From: Streptomyces sp. UW30
Lineage (GTDB): Bacteria; Actinomycetota; Actinomycetes; Streptomycetales; Streptomycetaceae
Length of the DNA stretch: 33,286 nucleotides
Assembly (NCBI RefSeq): GCF_008042075.1
Contig: NZ_RDBN01000008.1
Coordinates: 28,928-62,213, forward strand
Direction: 5' to 3'
Shown here in pieces: positions 16,894 through 24,204 of this stretch; position 1 is the first letter of the stretch; the number at the start of each line of letters is the position of its first letter. A program made the position numbers and the translations under genes. Below the pieces are notes generated by a model that was given only the letters and a program-made list of their open reading frames with translations, was not told where the DNA came from and did not search any database.

Positions 16894-17745
16894 TCAGCCC
16901 GGCACGTCCAGGCGCTGCGTGCCGATCACGGACAGCAGCCGCAGCGCCTCCTCGGACGGCGAACCGGGGGTGGCGGTGTAGATGACGACCCGCTGGTCGC
17001 GGTCGGTGATGTCGAGGACGTCGCAGTTGACGGTGACGGGGCCGACGACAGGGTGGTCGAAGGTCTTGCGGAGGGTGGGTGCGGCGGCCACCTCGTGGGT
17101 TGCCCAGAGCTCGGCGAACTCCTCGCTGCCGTCGAGGAGTTCACGGACCAGCTCCGCCAGTTCCGGGTCGTCCGGGTAGCGGGCCGTGGCGGCGCGCAGC
17201 TGCTGCGTGGAGTTGCGGGCGAACTCGGCCACGTCGGACACGCCGTAGAGCCGCCGGCCGTCCGGTCGCGGGCCGAGGAAGGCGCGCCGGACGAGGTTGC
17301 GCTCGCGGCGGGGCAGAGCGGAGAAGTCCTCCATGAGGGCGGCGGCGAGGTCGTTGAAGGCGATGACCTCGAAGGTCGCCGAGATCACGGTCGCCGCAGC
17401 GTTCGGCAGGCGGTGCAGCAGGTCGACGATGCTCTGGCGGACCTCGCGCGAGGGGCCCGGCGGTGGTCCGGGCGGCGCCCCGGCGAGGTGGTGGAGGTGG
17501 GCTCGCTCGGCTTCCGACAGGCGCAGGGCGCGGGCGAGCTGCGCCAGGACCTCGCGGGACGGGTGCGGGGCGCGGGCCTGCTCCAGCCTCGTGTAGTACT
17601 CGGTCGAGATGTACGCCAGGTGCGCCACCTCCTCGCGGCGCAGGCCGGGTGTCCGGCGGCGCGGCCCCGCCGGGAGCCCCACGTCGGCAGGGGTGACGCG
17701 CTCGCGCCTGCTGCGCAGGAAGTCCGCCAGTTGTCGTCGGTCCAC
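16894..17745 (-). CDS. helix-turn-helix regulator with MmyB-like ligand-binding domain
   Basis: A 283-residue regulator. The N-terminal XRE-type HTH (about 5-80) contains TPGLRREEVAHLAYISTEYYTRLEQ. The C-terminal MmyB-like domain (about 105-270) reads VIAFNDLAAALMEDFSALP and later ELWATHEVAAAPTLRKTFDHPVVGPV, the family signature. MmyB-type domains can bind fatty-acid-like ligands. The GTG at 17745 (VDRRQLADFLRSRRERV) is the family's usual beginning. The gene is divergent from an SDR gene 87 bp away, a very common Streptomyces pair in which this regulator controls the SDR. A palindrome lies between them at 17779-17799. Confidence 0.88.
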   Translation of the reverse strand: MDRRQLADFLRSRRERVTPADVGLPAGPRRRTPGLRREEVAHLAYISTEYYTRLEQARAPHPSREVLAQLARALRLSEAERAHLHHLAGAPPGPPPGPSREVRQSIVDLLHRLPNAAATVISATFEVIAFNDLAAALMEDFSALPRRERNLVRRAFLGPRPDGRRLYGVSDVAEFARNSTQQLRAATARYPDDPELAELVRELLDGSEEFAELWATHEVAAAPTLRKTFDHPVVGPVTVNCDVLDITDRDQRVVIYTATPGSPSEEALRLLSVIGTQRLDVPG

Positions 17746-17778
17746 ATCTGAAGTGTGCGCGTGCGGTCGGGTGGCCAG

Positions 17779-17799
17779 CCAGGTACCGCCGGTGCCTGG
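17779..17799. promoter_or_regulatory. operator palindrome between HTH regulator and SDR
   Basis: Arms CCAGGTACC and GGTGCCTGG flank a 3-base centre and match at 8 of 9 positions. It lies in the 87-bp divergent region, directly upstream of a TAGGCC that could be the SDR -10 box. It is the obvious binding site for the MmyB-type HTH regulator; binding is inference. Confidence 0.6.
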
Positions 17800-17832
17800 A
17801 TAGGCCCTGCGGTCGGTCGCAGGCTCGACGGC

Positions 17833-18618
17833 ATGAACGAGAACACACCGATTTCCCCGACCGGCCTGCTCGACGGCAAGGTCGGATTCGTCACCGGTGC
17901 CGGCCGTGGCATCGGCGCCGCCGCCGCTCGGCTGTTCGCCCGTGAGGGCGCCCGGGTGGTCCTGGCGGCTCGCACCGAGTCGGAGCTCAAGGCGGTCACG
18001 GAGGAGATCCGGGCGGCCGGCGGCACCGCGGAGCACGTGCTGTGCGACCTGGCCGACGCCGACAGCGTCCGGGCCGCCGTCGACCGGGCCGTGGACCTGT
18101 ACGGCCGGCTGGACGTCGCCTTCAACAACGGCGCGACCATCCAGCCGCCCGGCCCGCTGGACCAGCTGTCGGACGCCGAGTTCGACCGGGTCGCTGCCGT
18201 CAATCTCAGGGGGCCGTGGCTGGCCATGAAGGCCGAGATCGCCGCTATCCGGGCCACCGCAGGGCGCGGCGCGATCGTCAACAACTCCAGCGTCGGCAGC
18301 CTCGCGGCCAACCCCGAGCTGCCGGTGTACGGCGCGATGAAGCGGGCGGTCAACAGCCTGACCGCGTCGGCCGCCGTCACGTACGGCCGCGAGGGCATCC
18401 GCGTCAACGCCGTCGCGCCCAGCCTGACCCTCACCGAGATGGTCGACGAGTGGGAGCGCCAGTCTCCCGGCATCATCGACCGGCTCACCGCGCAGAACCC
18501 GCTGGGCCGCGCCGCCGCCCCGGAGGAGATTGCCCAGGCAGCCGCATGGCTCCTGAGCGACCGCGCGTCCTATGTCAACGGTGTGATCCTCCAGGTGGAC
18601 GGGGGCGTCCGCGCCTAG
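17833..18618 (+). CDS. SDR-family NAD(P)-dependent oxidoreductase
   Basis: A 261-residue classical short-chain dehydrogenase/reductase. The Rossmann nucleotide loop is TGAGRGIGAAAARL (TGxxxGxG). The structural NNAG motif is altered to NNGA. Catalytic Ser lies in IVNNSSVGSLAA and the Y-x-x-x-K pair in YGAMKRAVNSL. The C-terminus LLSDRASYVNGVILQVDGGVRA is typical. An Arg after the second strand (VVLAARTESE) suggests NADPH preference. The substrate is an unknown alcohol or ketone. ATG 17833 is used because family homology begins soon after; the ribosome-binding site is poor. Regulation is probably by the divergent MmyB-type HTH protein. Its TAG stop shares the tetranucleotide CTAG with the stop of the convergent gene. 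Confidence 0.9.
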   Translation: MNENTPISPTGLLDGKVGFVTGAGRGIGAAAARLFAREGARVVLAARTESELKAVTEEIRAAGGTAEHVLCDLADADSVRAAVDRAVDLYGRLDVAFNNGATIQPPGPLDQLSDAEFDRVAAVNLRGPWLAMKAEIAAIRATAGRGAIVNNSSVGSLAANPELPVYGAMKRAVNSLTASAAVTYGREGIRVNAVAPSLTLTEMVDEWERQSPGIIDRLTAQNPLGRAAAPEEIAQAAAWLLSDRASYVNGVILQVDGGVRA

Positions 18619-20213
18619 ACCCCACTTTGGGGCAGGGCCTGGGCAGAACCCTCCAGCACCGCCATCGCCGCGTTGTGCCCCGGCACTCCGCTCACCCCTC
18701 CCCCACGCACCGCGCCCGCCCCGCACAGCAGCACGTTCGCGTGCCGGGTCTCCACGCCCCAGCGGCCGGTGCCCTCCTGGGCGTACGGCCAGGAGAGCTC
18801 ACGGTGGAAGATGTTTCCGCCGGGCAGGCGCAGGTCGCGTTCCAGGTCCAACGGGGTCTTCGCCTCGATGCACGGGCGCCCGTCCTCGTCGGTCGCCAGG
18901 CAGTCGGCGAGCGGTTCGGCGAGGTGGGCGTCGAGCTGGGCGAGGGTGGACTTCAGCAGGTCCTCGCGGACGGCGTCGTTGTCGCGCTCGAACAGCCGGG
19001 CCGGCGTATGCAGGCCAAACAGGGTGAGGGTCTGGTAGCCCTGTTCCACGAGGGCGGGGCCGAGGATCGTCGGGTCGGTCAGCGAGTGGCAGTAGATCTC
19101 GGACGGCGGCGCGGCGGGGAGCTGACCGGCGGCGGCCTGGGCATGGGCGGTGGCCAGCTGGTCGTAGCCCTCGGCGATGTGGAACGTGCCGGCGAACGCC
19201 TCGCGCGCGTCGACGGAGCTGTCGCGCAGCCGGGGCAGGCGCTTGAGCAGCATGTTCACCTTGAGCTGGGCGCCCTCGGCGGGGGTCGGGGGCGTGTCCT
19301 GGGTGAGGGTGGCCAGTGCCTGCGGGGAAGCGTTCACCAGGACGTGCCGGGCGGCGACGACGCCCTCGCCGTCGTCCGTGCGGTAGGTGACCTCCGCTGT
19401 GCGGCCGTCCGTGTCGATCCGTACCGCCTCGTGCCCGGTGACGATGACCGCGCCCGCCTCGCGTGCCGCGGCGGCCAGCGCGTCGGTGAGTGCGCCCATG
19501 CCGCCGACGGGGACGTCCCAGGCGCCGGTGCCGCCGCCGATCACGTGGTAGAGGAAGCAGCGGTTCTGCTTCAGCGACGCGTCGTGGGCGTCGGCGAAGG
19601 TGCCGATCAGGGCGTCCGTCAGGACCACGCCCCGCACCAGGTCGTCCGTGAAGCGCTCCTCGACCGCGACGCCGATGGGCTCCTCGAACAGGACGCGCCA
19701 GGCGTCCTCGTCAGCCACCCGGCGGCGCAGTTCCTCGCGGCTGGGCAGGGGCTCGGTGAGCGTCGGGAACACCCGCTGGGCGACCTCGCCGGTCATGCCG
19801 TAGAAGCGCTGCCAGGCCTCGTGCTCACGCTCGCCGCCGGTGAGCCGGGCGAAGGCCTCCCGGGTGCGGCTCTCACCGCCTCCCACCAGGAGTCCGGTCG
19901 GCCGTCCGTCCCGTTCCACGGGCGTGTACGAGGAGACGTCGCGCGTGCTGACCCGGAAGGTCAGGCCGAGGTCCCGCACGATCTTGTCGGGCAGCAGGCT
20001 GACCAGGTACGAGTACCGGGAGAGCCGTGCGTCGACCCCGGCGAACGGCCGCGTGGACACGGCGGCCCCGCCGGTGTGGTCCAGCCGCTCCAGCACCAGC
20101 ACGGACCGCCCGGCCCGGGCCAGATAGGCGGCGGCGACCAGCCCGTTGTGACCGCCGCCGACGATGACGACGTCGTGCGTACCGTGTCCCGTGGTTCCCT
20201 CGTGTGCAGGCAT
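18615..20213 (-). CDS. FAD-dependent oxidoreductase, phytoene desaturase (CrtI)-like
   Basis: A 532-residue flavoprotein of the CrtI/amine-oxidase superfamily. The FAD-binding dinucleotide fold is at the N-terminus (DVVIVGGGHNGLVAAAYLARAG, then LERLDHTGGAA). It ends with the FAD-ribityl region NVLLCGAGAVRGGGVSGVPGHNAAMAVL, as in NAD(P)/FAD carotenoid-desaturase relatives. No phytoene synthase or other carotenoid gene is near, so it may be one of the many orphan CrtI-like (RetSat-type) enzymes of actinomycetes. ATG 20213 is chosen over 20273 because GAAGAAC lies upstream and the fold begins right after. It overlaps the SDR stop by 4 bases through CTAG. Confidence 0.87.
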   Translation of the reverse strand: MPAHEGTTGHGTHDVVIVGGGHNGLVAAAYLARAGRSVLVLERLDHTGGAAVSTRPFAGVDARLSRYSYLVSLLPDKIVRDLGLTFRVSTRDVSSYTPVERDGRPTGLLVGGGESRTREAFARLTGGEREHEAWQRFYGMTGEVAQRVFPTLTEPLPSREELRRRVADEDAWRVLFEEPIGVAVEERFTDDLVRGVVLTDALIGTFADAHDASLKQNRCFLYHVIGGGTGAWDVPVGGMGALTDALAAAAREAGAVIVTGHEAVRIDTDGRTAEVTYRTDDGEGVVAARHVLVNASPQALATLTQDTPPTPAEGAQLKVNMLLKRLPRLRDSSVDAREAFAGTFHIAEGYDQLATAHAQAAAGQLPAAPPSEIYCHSLTDPTILGPALVEQGYQTLTLFGLHTPARLFERDNDAVREDLLKSTLAQLDAHLAEPLADCLATDEDGRPCIEAKTPLDLERDLRLPGGNIFHRELSWPYAQEGTGRWGVETRHANVLLCGAGAVRGGGVSGVPGHNAAMAVLEGSAQALPQSGV

Positions 20214-20279
20214 GGTTCTTCGTAACACGCGTTGATCTAGGTCGGCCAGAGGTACGCGGCCCTCGGCGGGCACGCCGGC

Positions 20280-20795
20280 TCAGGGGTCCGGGCTGAATCC
20301 GCGCACGCTGCGCAGCCCGAGGGACCGCAGGATCTCCTCGGCGGGCTTGCTGCGGGCCTGCAGGTAGAGGCTCTCGAAGAACGGACAGCACGGCGCCCGC
20401 CGGGCCACTCGTTCCGCTCGGATGTACGGTTCGAGGGTTTCCCACACCTGGTTGACGCGGAAGTGGAAGATGCCCAGGGCGACACGGGAGTCCACGATTC
20501 CGAGCGCGTACAGGATGGAGATGTACTCGTAGGTGAAGGCGACGTTGCGCGTCATGGATCGGGCCGGTTCGGGCAGCGCGTCCATTCCGCCGTCCGCCGG
20601 GTGGTCTCTGACGAGCTGCGTCAGGACGTATCGCTGGTCGCTCTGGAACTCCTTGTCGCGGATGTTGCGCATGGCCACTTCGAGGACCATGGTCATGTCG
20701 CTCGCGGAGCGCGCGTGCCGCGTCTGTCGGAGGGTGGCGATCCCCGACAGCACGAGGGCGATGAGTGAGACAGCAAGCGTGGCGGCGTTGTACAT
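20280..20795 (-). CDS. DUF4760-like membrane-anchored protein of unknown function
   Basis: A 171-residue protein with one N-terminal transmembrane helix (ATLAVSLIALVLSGIATL, about 5-22) and a soluble helical part. The pattern TMVLEVAMRNIRDKEFQSDQ with YEYISILYALGIVDSRVALG matches DUF4760-type proteins, where a membrane helix precedes a cytoplasmic helical domain. ATG 20795 has a clear GGAGG seven bases upstream; longer frames reach into antisense sequence. No catalytic motif is visible, and function is unknown. It lies between the CrtI-like gene and the kinase on the same strand, with 118 bp to the kinase stop. A short GC-rich stem at 20887-20910 may end kinase transcription. Confidence 0.75.
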   Translation of the reverse strand: MYNAATLAVSLIALVLSGIATLRQTRHARSASDMTMVLEVAMRNIRDKEFQSDQRYVLTQLVRDHPADGGMDALPEPARSMTRNVAFTYEYISILYALGIVDSRVALGIFHFRVNQVWETLEPYIRAERVARRAPCCPFFESLYLQARSKPAEEILRSLGLRSVRGFSPDP

Positions 20796-20913
20796 GGCGC
20801 CCTCCGTCTCGGTCGGAGCGTTGCCAGAGGCAGTGTGACCGCCGTCCAATATCACAACAAGGGGGCGGATTACGGCAGTTGGTGCTCGGCCCGGTGAGCC
20901 GCGAGGGCCGGGA

Positions 20914-23091
20914 TCACTGTCCGCCCGACGCCCGCTGCTGGCGCAGCACCGCCACCCTCCGGTACAGCTCGACCGCCTCCGCGCCGCGGCCGAGCTGTTG
21001 AAGGCAGTGGGCCTCGTCGTTGCGGCTGGCGAGGGTGTCGGGGTGGTCGGCGCCGAGGACGCGTTCGCGGGCGGTGGCCACCCTGCGGTACTCGGTGAGC
21101 GCGTCCGGCCAGCGGCCCAGCCAGCCGAGACCAACGGCGACCTCGCGACGGCTGACCAGGGTGTCCGGGTGGTCGGGGCCCAGCACCCGCTCACGGATCG
21201 CGCACACGTCGCGGGACTCGGCGAGGGCCTCCTCCCAGCGCCCGAGCCGGCCGAGGTTGACGCCGAGGCCGTGGCGGGCGCGCAGGGTCTCGGGGTGGGC
21301 GGGGCCGTGGACGCGGGTGCGGTTGTCGACGAGGTCCTGGTAGAGCCGGAGCGCCTCCGCGCTGCGCCCGAGGCGGCCGAGGCTGATGCCGACCTCGTAG
21401 CGGGCGGCGAGGGTGTCGGGGTGGTCGGGTCCGAGCGCCTGGGCGCGGGCGTCGGCGACCTCGCCGTAGGTCTGCAGGGCCTCCGCCCAGCGCCCCAACT
21501 GGCCGAGCGCGTAGGCGACTTCGTAACGAGTGACCAGGGTGTCGGGGTGGTGCGGGCCGAGGATGCGGGAGCGGGCGGCGGCGACTTCGTCGGCCATGCG
21601 GTACGAGTCCTCCAGGCGGCCGAGCCTGCTGAGATTGAAGGCGAGGTTGTGGCGGCAGCGCAGGGTGTCGGGGTGCTCGGCGCCCATGCTGCGCTCGCGG
21701 GCGAGAAGCACGGACGTGTAGACCTGGTGCGCGTCGAAGTGGCGGCCCAACTGACCGAGCACGTAGGCCATTTCCTGCCGGGCGGCGAGCGTGTCGGGGT
21801 GGTCCGGGCCGAGGGAGAGACTGCGGGCGCGGGCGACGTGCTTGTACTCGCGCAGGGCGTCGGCGGCGCGGCCGGTACGGCTGAGGGTGAACGCCACCTC
21901 GTAGCGGCTGGCGAGGGTGTCGGGGTGGTCGGGTCCGAGGAGGTGCTCGCGCTCGGCGGCGACGGCCCGGTGCACTTCGCCCGCCTCGGCCCAGCGGCCC
22001 AGCCGGCCGAGGCTCAGTCCGGCGTTGTGCCGTCCGGCGAGCGCGGTGAGCGTCGCCGCGGACGGGGCGGACGGCACCTCGGGCGCGGCGGTCTCCTCGG
22101 GCCGGCCGGTGGTGGGCCGCGGGATCCACTCGCCGGTGAGTCCGGCCCCGGCGTCGGGAGGTGTGGTGCGCAGTCCCGCGCCGGTGGCCTTGTGGCCGGT
22201 GGTCATGCCTCGGGTCCAGGACGGCAGGCGGGGCCCGCGGGCGAGGGGCTCCGGGGGCCTGAGGGCCGGCTGCGGGGTCACCACGGTCGGCACGTACGCG
22301 GGTGTCGTACGGCCCAGACCGATCCGGCGGCCCAACTCGCGTCCGTCGTGCGGGCGTTCCTCGGGGCGCTTGGCCAGCAGGTCGAGGATGACCTTCTCGA
22401 AGTACTCGGGCAGCTCGGCGCGGTGACTGCGCGGCGGCCGGGGCGGGGTGTCGCGGTGGCCGACGAGGATCGCCCAGGGGTCGTCGAGGTCGAAGGGCGG
22501 TACCCCGGTGGCGATCTCGTACAACACGCACCCCAGCGAGTACAGGTCGCTGCGCTGGTCCACCTCCTCCCCGCCGATCTGCTCCGGCGACATGTAGTGC
22601 GGGGTGCCCATCGCGATGCCGGTGCCGGTCAGCCGGGAGGTGAAGCCGATGTCGTGGGCGAGGCGCGCTATGCCGAAATCGCAGATCTTCACCGTGCCGT
22701 CGGCGAGCCGCATGATGTTCGCCGGCTTCAGGTCGCGGTGCACGATGCCCTGCTGGTGGGTGTAGGCAAGGGCGGCGGCGACCTGCTCGGCGATCTCGAC
22801 GACGTCCGGGACAGGCAGCGGATGGTGCTTGTTGTCCTCCAGGAGCTGGCTGAGGTTGCGGCCCTGAAGCAGCTCCATGACCAGAAACAGGATGCCGTCG
22901 GACTCGCCGAAGTCGTGGACGACGGTGACACCGCGGTGCTGGAGGGCCGCGGCCACCCGGGCCTCGCGGCGAAACCGCTCCCGCAGGACACGGGTGAAGG
23001 AGTGGTCGTGGTGGGGTCCCATCGGCTTCAGGCACTTCACGGCGACGTGCCGGCCCAGCGACTCGTCGCGCGCACGCCACACCTCGCCCAT
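20914..23091 (-). CDS. serine/threonine protein kinase with TPR repeats, 5' end disrupted
   Basis: The readable 725 residues start at MGEVWRARDE, which is normally the middle of the glycine-rich loop (GRGGMGEVW) of a PknB-type kinase. Upstream bases still encode Arg-Gly-Gly, but two codons further there is an in-frame TGA, and the first kinase strand is absent. The rest is intact: VAVK Lys19, HRDLKPANI (D120), DFG (D138), and SPEQIGGEEVDQRSDLYSLG. A Pro-rich linker (about 265-350) leads to eight TPRs of the kinesin-light-chain type. There is no transmembrane segment. The lost 5' end is replaced by an inverted copy of the gene's own interior (23093-23200). As written, the kinase lacks the ATP-binding loop and a ribosome-binding site and is likely inactive or unexpressed, unless the sequence is misassembled. 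Confidence 0.8.
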   Translation of the reverse strand: MGEVWRARDESLGRHVAVKCLKPMGPHHDHSFTRVLRERFRREARVAAALQHRGVTVVHDFGESDGILFLVMELLQGRNLSQLLEDNKHHPLPVPDVVEIAEQVAAALAYTHQQGIVHRDLKPANIMRLADGTVKICDFGIARLAHDIGFTSRLTGTGIAMGTPHYMSPEQIGGEEVDQRSDLYSLGCVLYEIATGVPPFDLDDPWAILVGHRDTPPRPPRSHRAELPEYFEKVILDLLAKRPEERPHDGRELGRRIGLGRTTPAYVPTVVTPQPALRPPEPLARGPRLPSWTRGMTTGHKATGAGLRTTPPDAGAGLTGEWIPRPTTGRPEETAAPEVPSAPSAATLTALAGRHNAGLSLGRLGRWAEAGEVHRAVAAEREHLLGPDHPDTLASRYEVAFTLSRTGRAADALREYKHVARARSLSLGPDHPDTLAARQEMAYVLGQLGRHFDAHQVYTSVLLARERSMGAEHPDTLRCRHNLAFNLSRLGRLEDSYRMADEVAAARSRILGPHHPDTLVTRYEVAYALGQLGRWAEALQTYGEVADARAQALGPDHPDTLAARYEVGISLGRLGRSAEALRLYQDLVDNRTRVHGPAHPETLRARHGLGVNLGRLGRWEEALAESRDVCAIRERVLGPDHPDTLVSRREVAVGLGWLGRWPDALTEYRRVATARERVLGADHPDTLASRNDEAHCLQQLGRGAEAVELYRRVAVLRQQRASGGQ
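20950..22060 (-). repeat. eight tandem 42-residue TPR units (126-bp period)
   Basis: Within the kinase gene the signature LGPDHPDTL or a close variant occurs eight times at 42-residue spacing, preceded each time by LGR-x-x-EAL-like helices. The DNA repeats are diverged, so this is an old protein repeat and not a recent expansion. Confidence 0.85.
22330..22437. repeat. inverted repeat, internal arm (108 bp)
   Basis: This arm lies inside the kinase coding sequence (around SHRAELPEYFEKVILDL to DGRELG). Its exact reverse complement is at 23093-23200, with 655 bp between the arms and no mismatch over 108 bases. Confidence 0.95.
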
Positions 23092-23092
23092 A

Positions 23093-23200
23093 CCGCCGCG
23101 CAGTCACCGCGCCGAGCTGCCCGAGTACTTCGAGAAGGTCATCCTCGACCTGCTGGCCAAGCGCCCCGAGGAACGCCCGCACGACGGACGCGAGTTGGGC
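23093..23200. repeat. inverted repeat, external arm (108 bp) replacing the kinase 5' end
   Basis: A perfect inverted copy of 22330-22437 occupies the place where the kinase start and glycine-rich loop should be. The left junction falls in an 8-bp microhomology (CCGCCGCG, 23093-23100) shared by the kinase loop codons and the internal arm. The right junction at 23200/23201 is 15 bp before the MpaB-family stop codon. Confidence 0.95.
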
Positions 23201-23215
23201 GTCCAGTATGGCGAG

Positions 23216-24058
23216 CTATCGTCCGAGTTTGTACGGTGCCGGGCGCGAGCCGGGACCGAGTCGTGCCATGGCGCGCAGGATGTGTTTGGGCGGGAGTTGC
23301 CAGCGCAGACGTGCGGGAACGCAGCGCAGCAGGGTGCCTGTGGCACGCAACTGACGGGTGACGGTGGCGGGTTTCGGGGCGGGTCTGCCGTACAGCTCGT
23401 GGGCGTACGGCGGCAGGGCGGCGTATGCCAGCTGCGCCACGCGCCGCCACAGCACCTCGCGCGCCGGGACGAGGAGGGGGTGCGTCGGCGGGCGGAGCAG
23501 AAAGTCGTCCACCGCGCGAGCCTCGGGTCCGCACGCCAGCTCGGGGCGCACCTTCTCGAAGTACGCCGCCATCTCCGCCCGGTTCGCCGGTACGGCGTCG
23601 GGGTCGAGGCCCACCAGGCGGGCGCTCACCTGCTGTTCGGATATGTACCGGTCGGCCTGTGCGTCGGTGAGGGGGAGGCCGGAGCGCCGCGCGACCTGGA
23701 GGTAGGAGTCGATCTCGGCGCAGTGCACCCACAGCAGCAGTTCGGGTTCGCCCACGCCGTAGCGCTCCCCCGTGTCCGGATCGGTGGCGCCCAGCAGGCT
23801 GTGGATCCTTCGCACGCGGGCGCCGGCCTTCTCGGCGGCCTCGGTGGTGCCGTACGTGATCGTCCCGACGAAGTTGGCGGTGCGCAGCAGCCGGCCCCAG
23901 GCGTCGTGCCGGAAGTCGGAGTTCTGCATGACGCCGCGTACGGCGCGCGGGTGCAGGGCCTGGAGATAGAGCGCGCGGATTCCGGCGACCCACATGATCG
24001 GGTCGCCGTGTATCTGCCAGGTCACCGAGTTCGGCGTGAACAGCCCGGGATCGCCCAT
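23216..24058 (-). CDS. oxygenase MpaB-family (DUF2236) protein
   Basis: A 280-residue DUF2236 protein, a family related to latex-clearing protein and fungal MpaB, several members of which are haem-dependent oxygenases. The conserved pattern is visible: DPIMWVAGIRALYLQALHP, then AWGRLLRTANFVGTITYGT, and RRIHSLLGATD with the conserved His, then LLLWVHCAEIDSYL. Its substrate is unknown. ATG 24058 fits the family start. It reads toward the kinase, and its stop is 15 bp from the inverted-repeat junction, so whatever linked the two genes has been overwritten. No signal peptide is seen. Confidence 0.85.
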   Translation of the reverse strand: MGDPGLFTPNSVTWQIHGDPIMWVAGIRALYLQALHPRAVRGVMQNSDFRHDAWGRLLRTANFVGTITYGTTEAAEKAGARVRRIHSLLGATDPDTGERYGVGEPELLLWVHCAEIDSYLQVARRSGLPLTDAQADRYISEQQVSARLVGLDPDAVPANRAEMAAYFEKVRPELACGPEARAVDDFLLRPPTHPLLVPAREVLWRRVAQLAYAALPPYAHELYGRPAPKPATVTRQLRATGTLLRCVPARLRWQLPPKHILRAMARLGPGSRPAPYKLGR

Positions 24059-24161
24059 GCCCGCAAGTATGACCGCAGCCAGTGGTTGTCACGTGATGTC
24101 GCCGCTGACCTGTGCTTTAGACCGCTCTGCCGTGGGTTTCTGCCCGGCAAAGACCACACGG

Positions 24162-24199
24162 CGGCCGGGTGCGGGCCCCTGTCGGTCCGCACCCGGCCG
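24162..24199 (-). terminator. hairpin downstream of the GMC oxidoreductase gene
   Basis: A 13-bp perfect GC-rich stem (24162-24174 with 24187-24199) around a 12-base loop ends 5 bp beyond the GMC stop codon (24205). In the minus direction it is followed only by a weak T stretch (TCTTT), which is common for Streptomyces terminators. Confidence 0.7.
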
Positions 24200-24204
24200 T
24201 CGTC

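Noticed and set aside
18615..20213. Carotenoid cluster suggested by the CrtI-like gene
   Set aside because: No phytoene synthase, cyclase or GGPP synthase gene is in the window; the protein resembles orphan CrtI-like oxidoreductases.
20887..20910. CGGCCC/GGGCCG stem after the kinase stop considered as terminator
   Set aside because: Only six base pairs with a 12-base loop and no T-tract, so it is mentioned with the DUF4760 gene and not called separately.
20950..22060. Regular 126-bp repeats considered as a CRISPR or satellite array
   Set aside because: They are diverged in-frame TPR codons with no constant repeat or unique spacers.
20998..23361. 787-codon plus-strand open frame opposite the kinase gene
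   Set aside because: It is the antisense of the repetitive, GC-biased TPR and kinase sequence; its translation has no recognisable domain and the opposite strand has clear kinase motifs.
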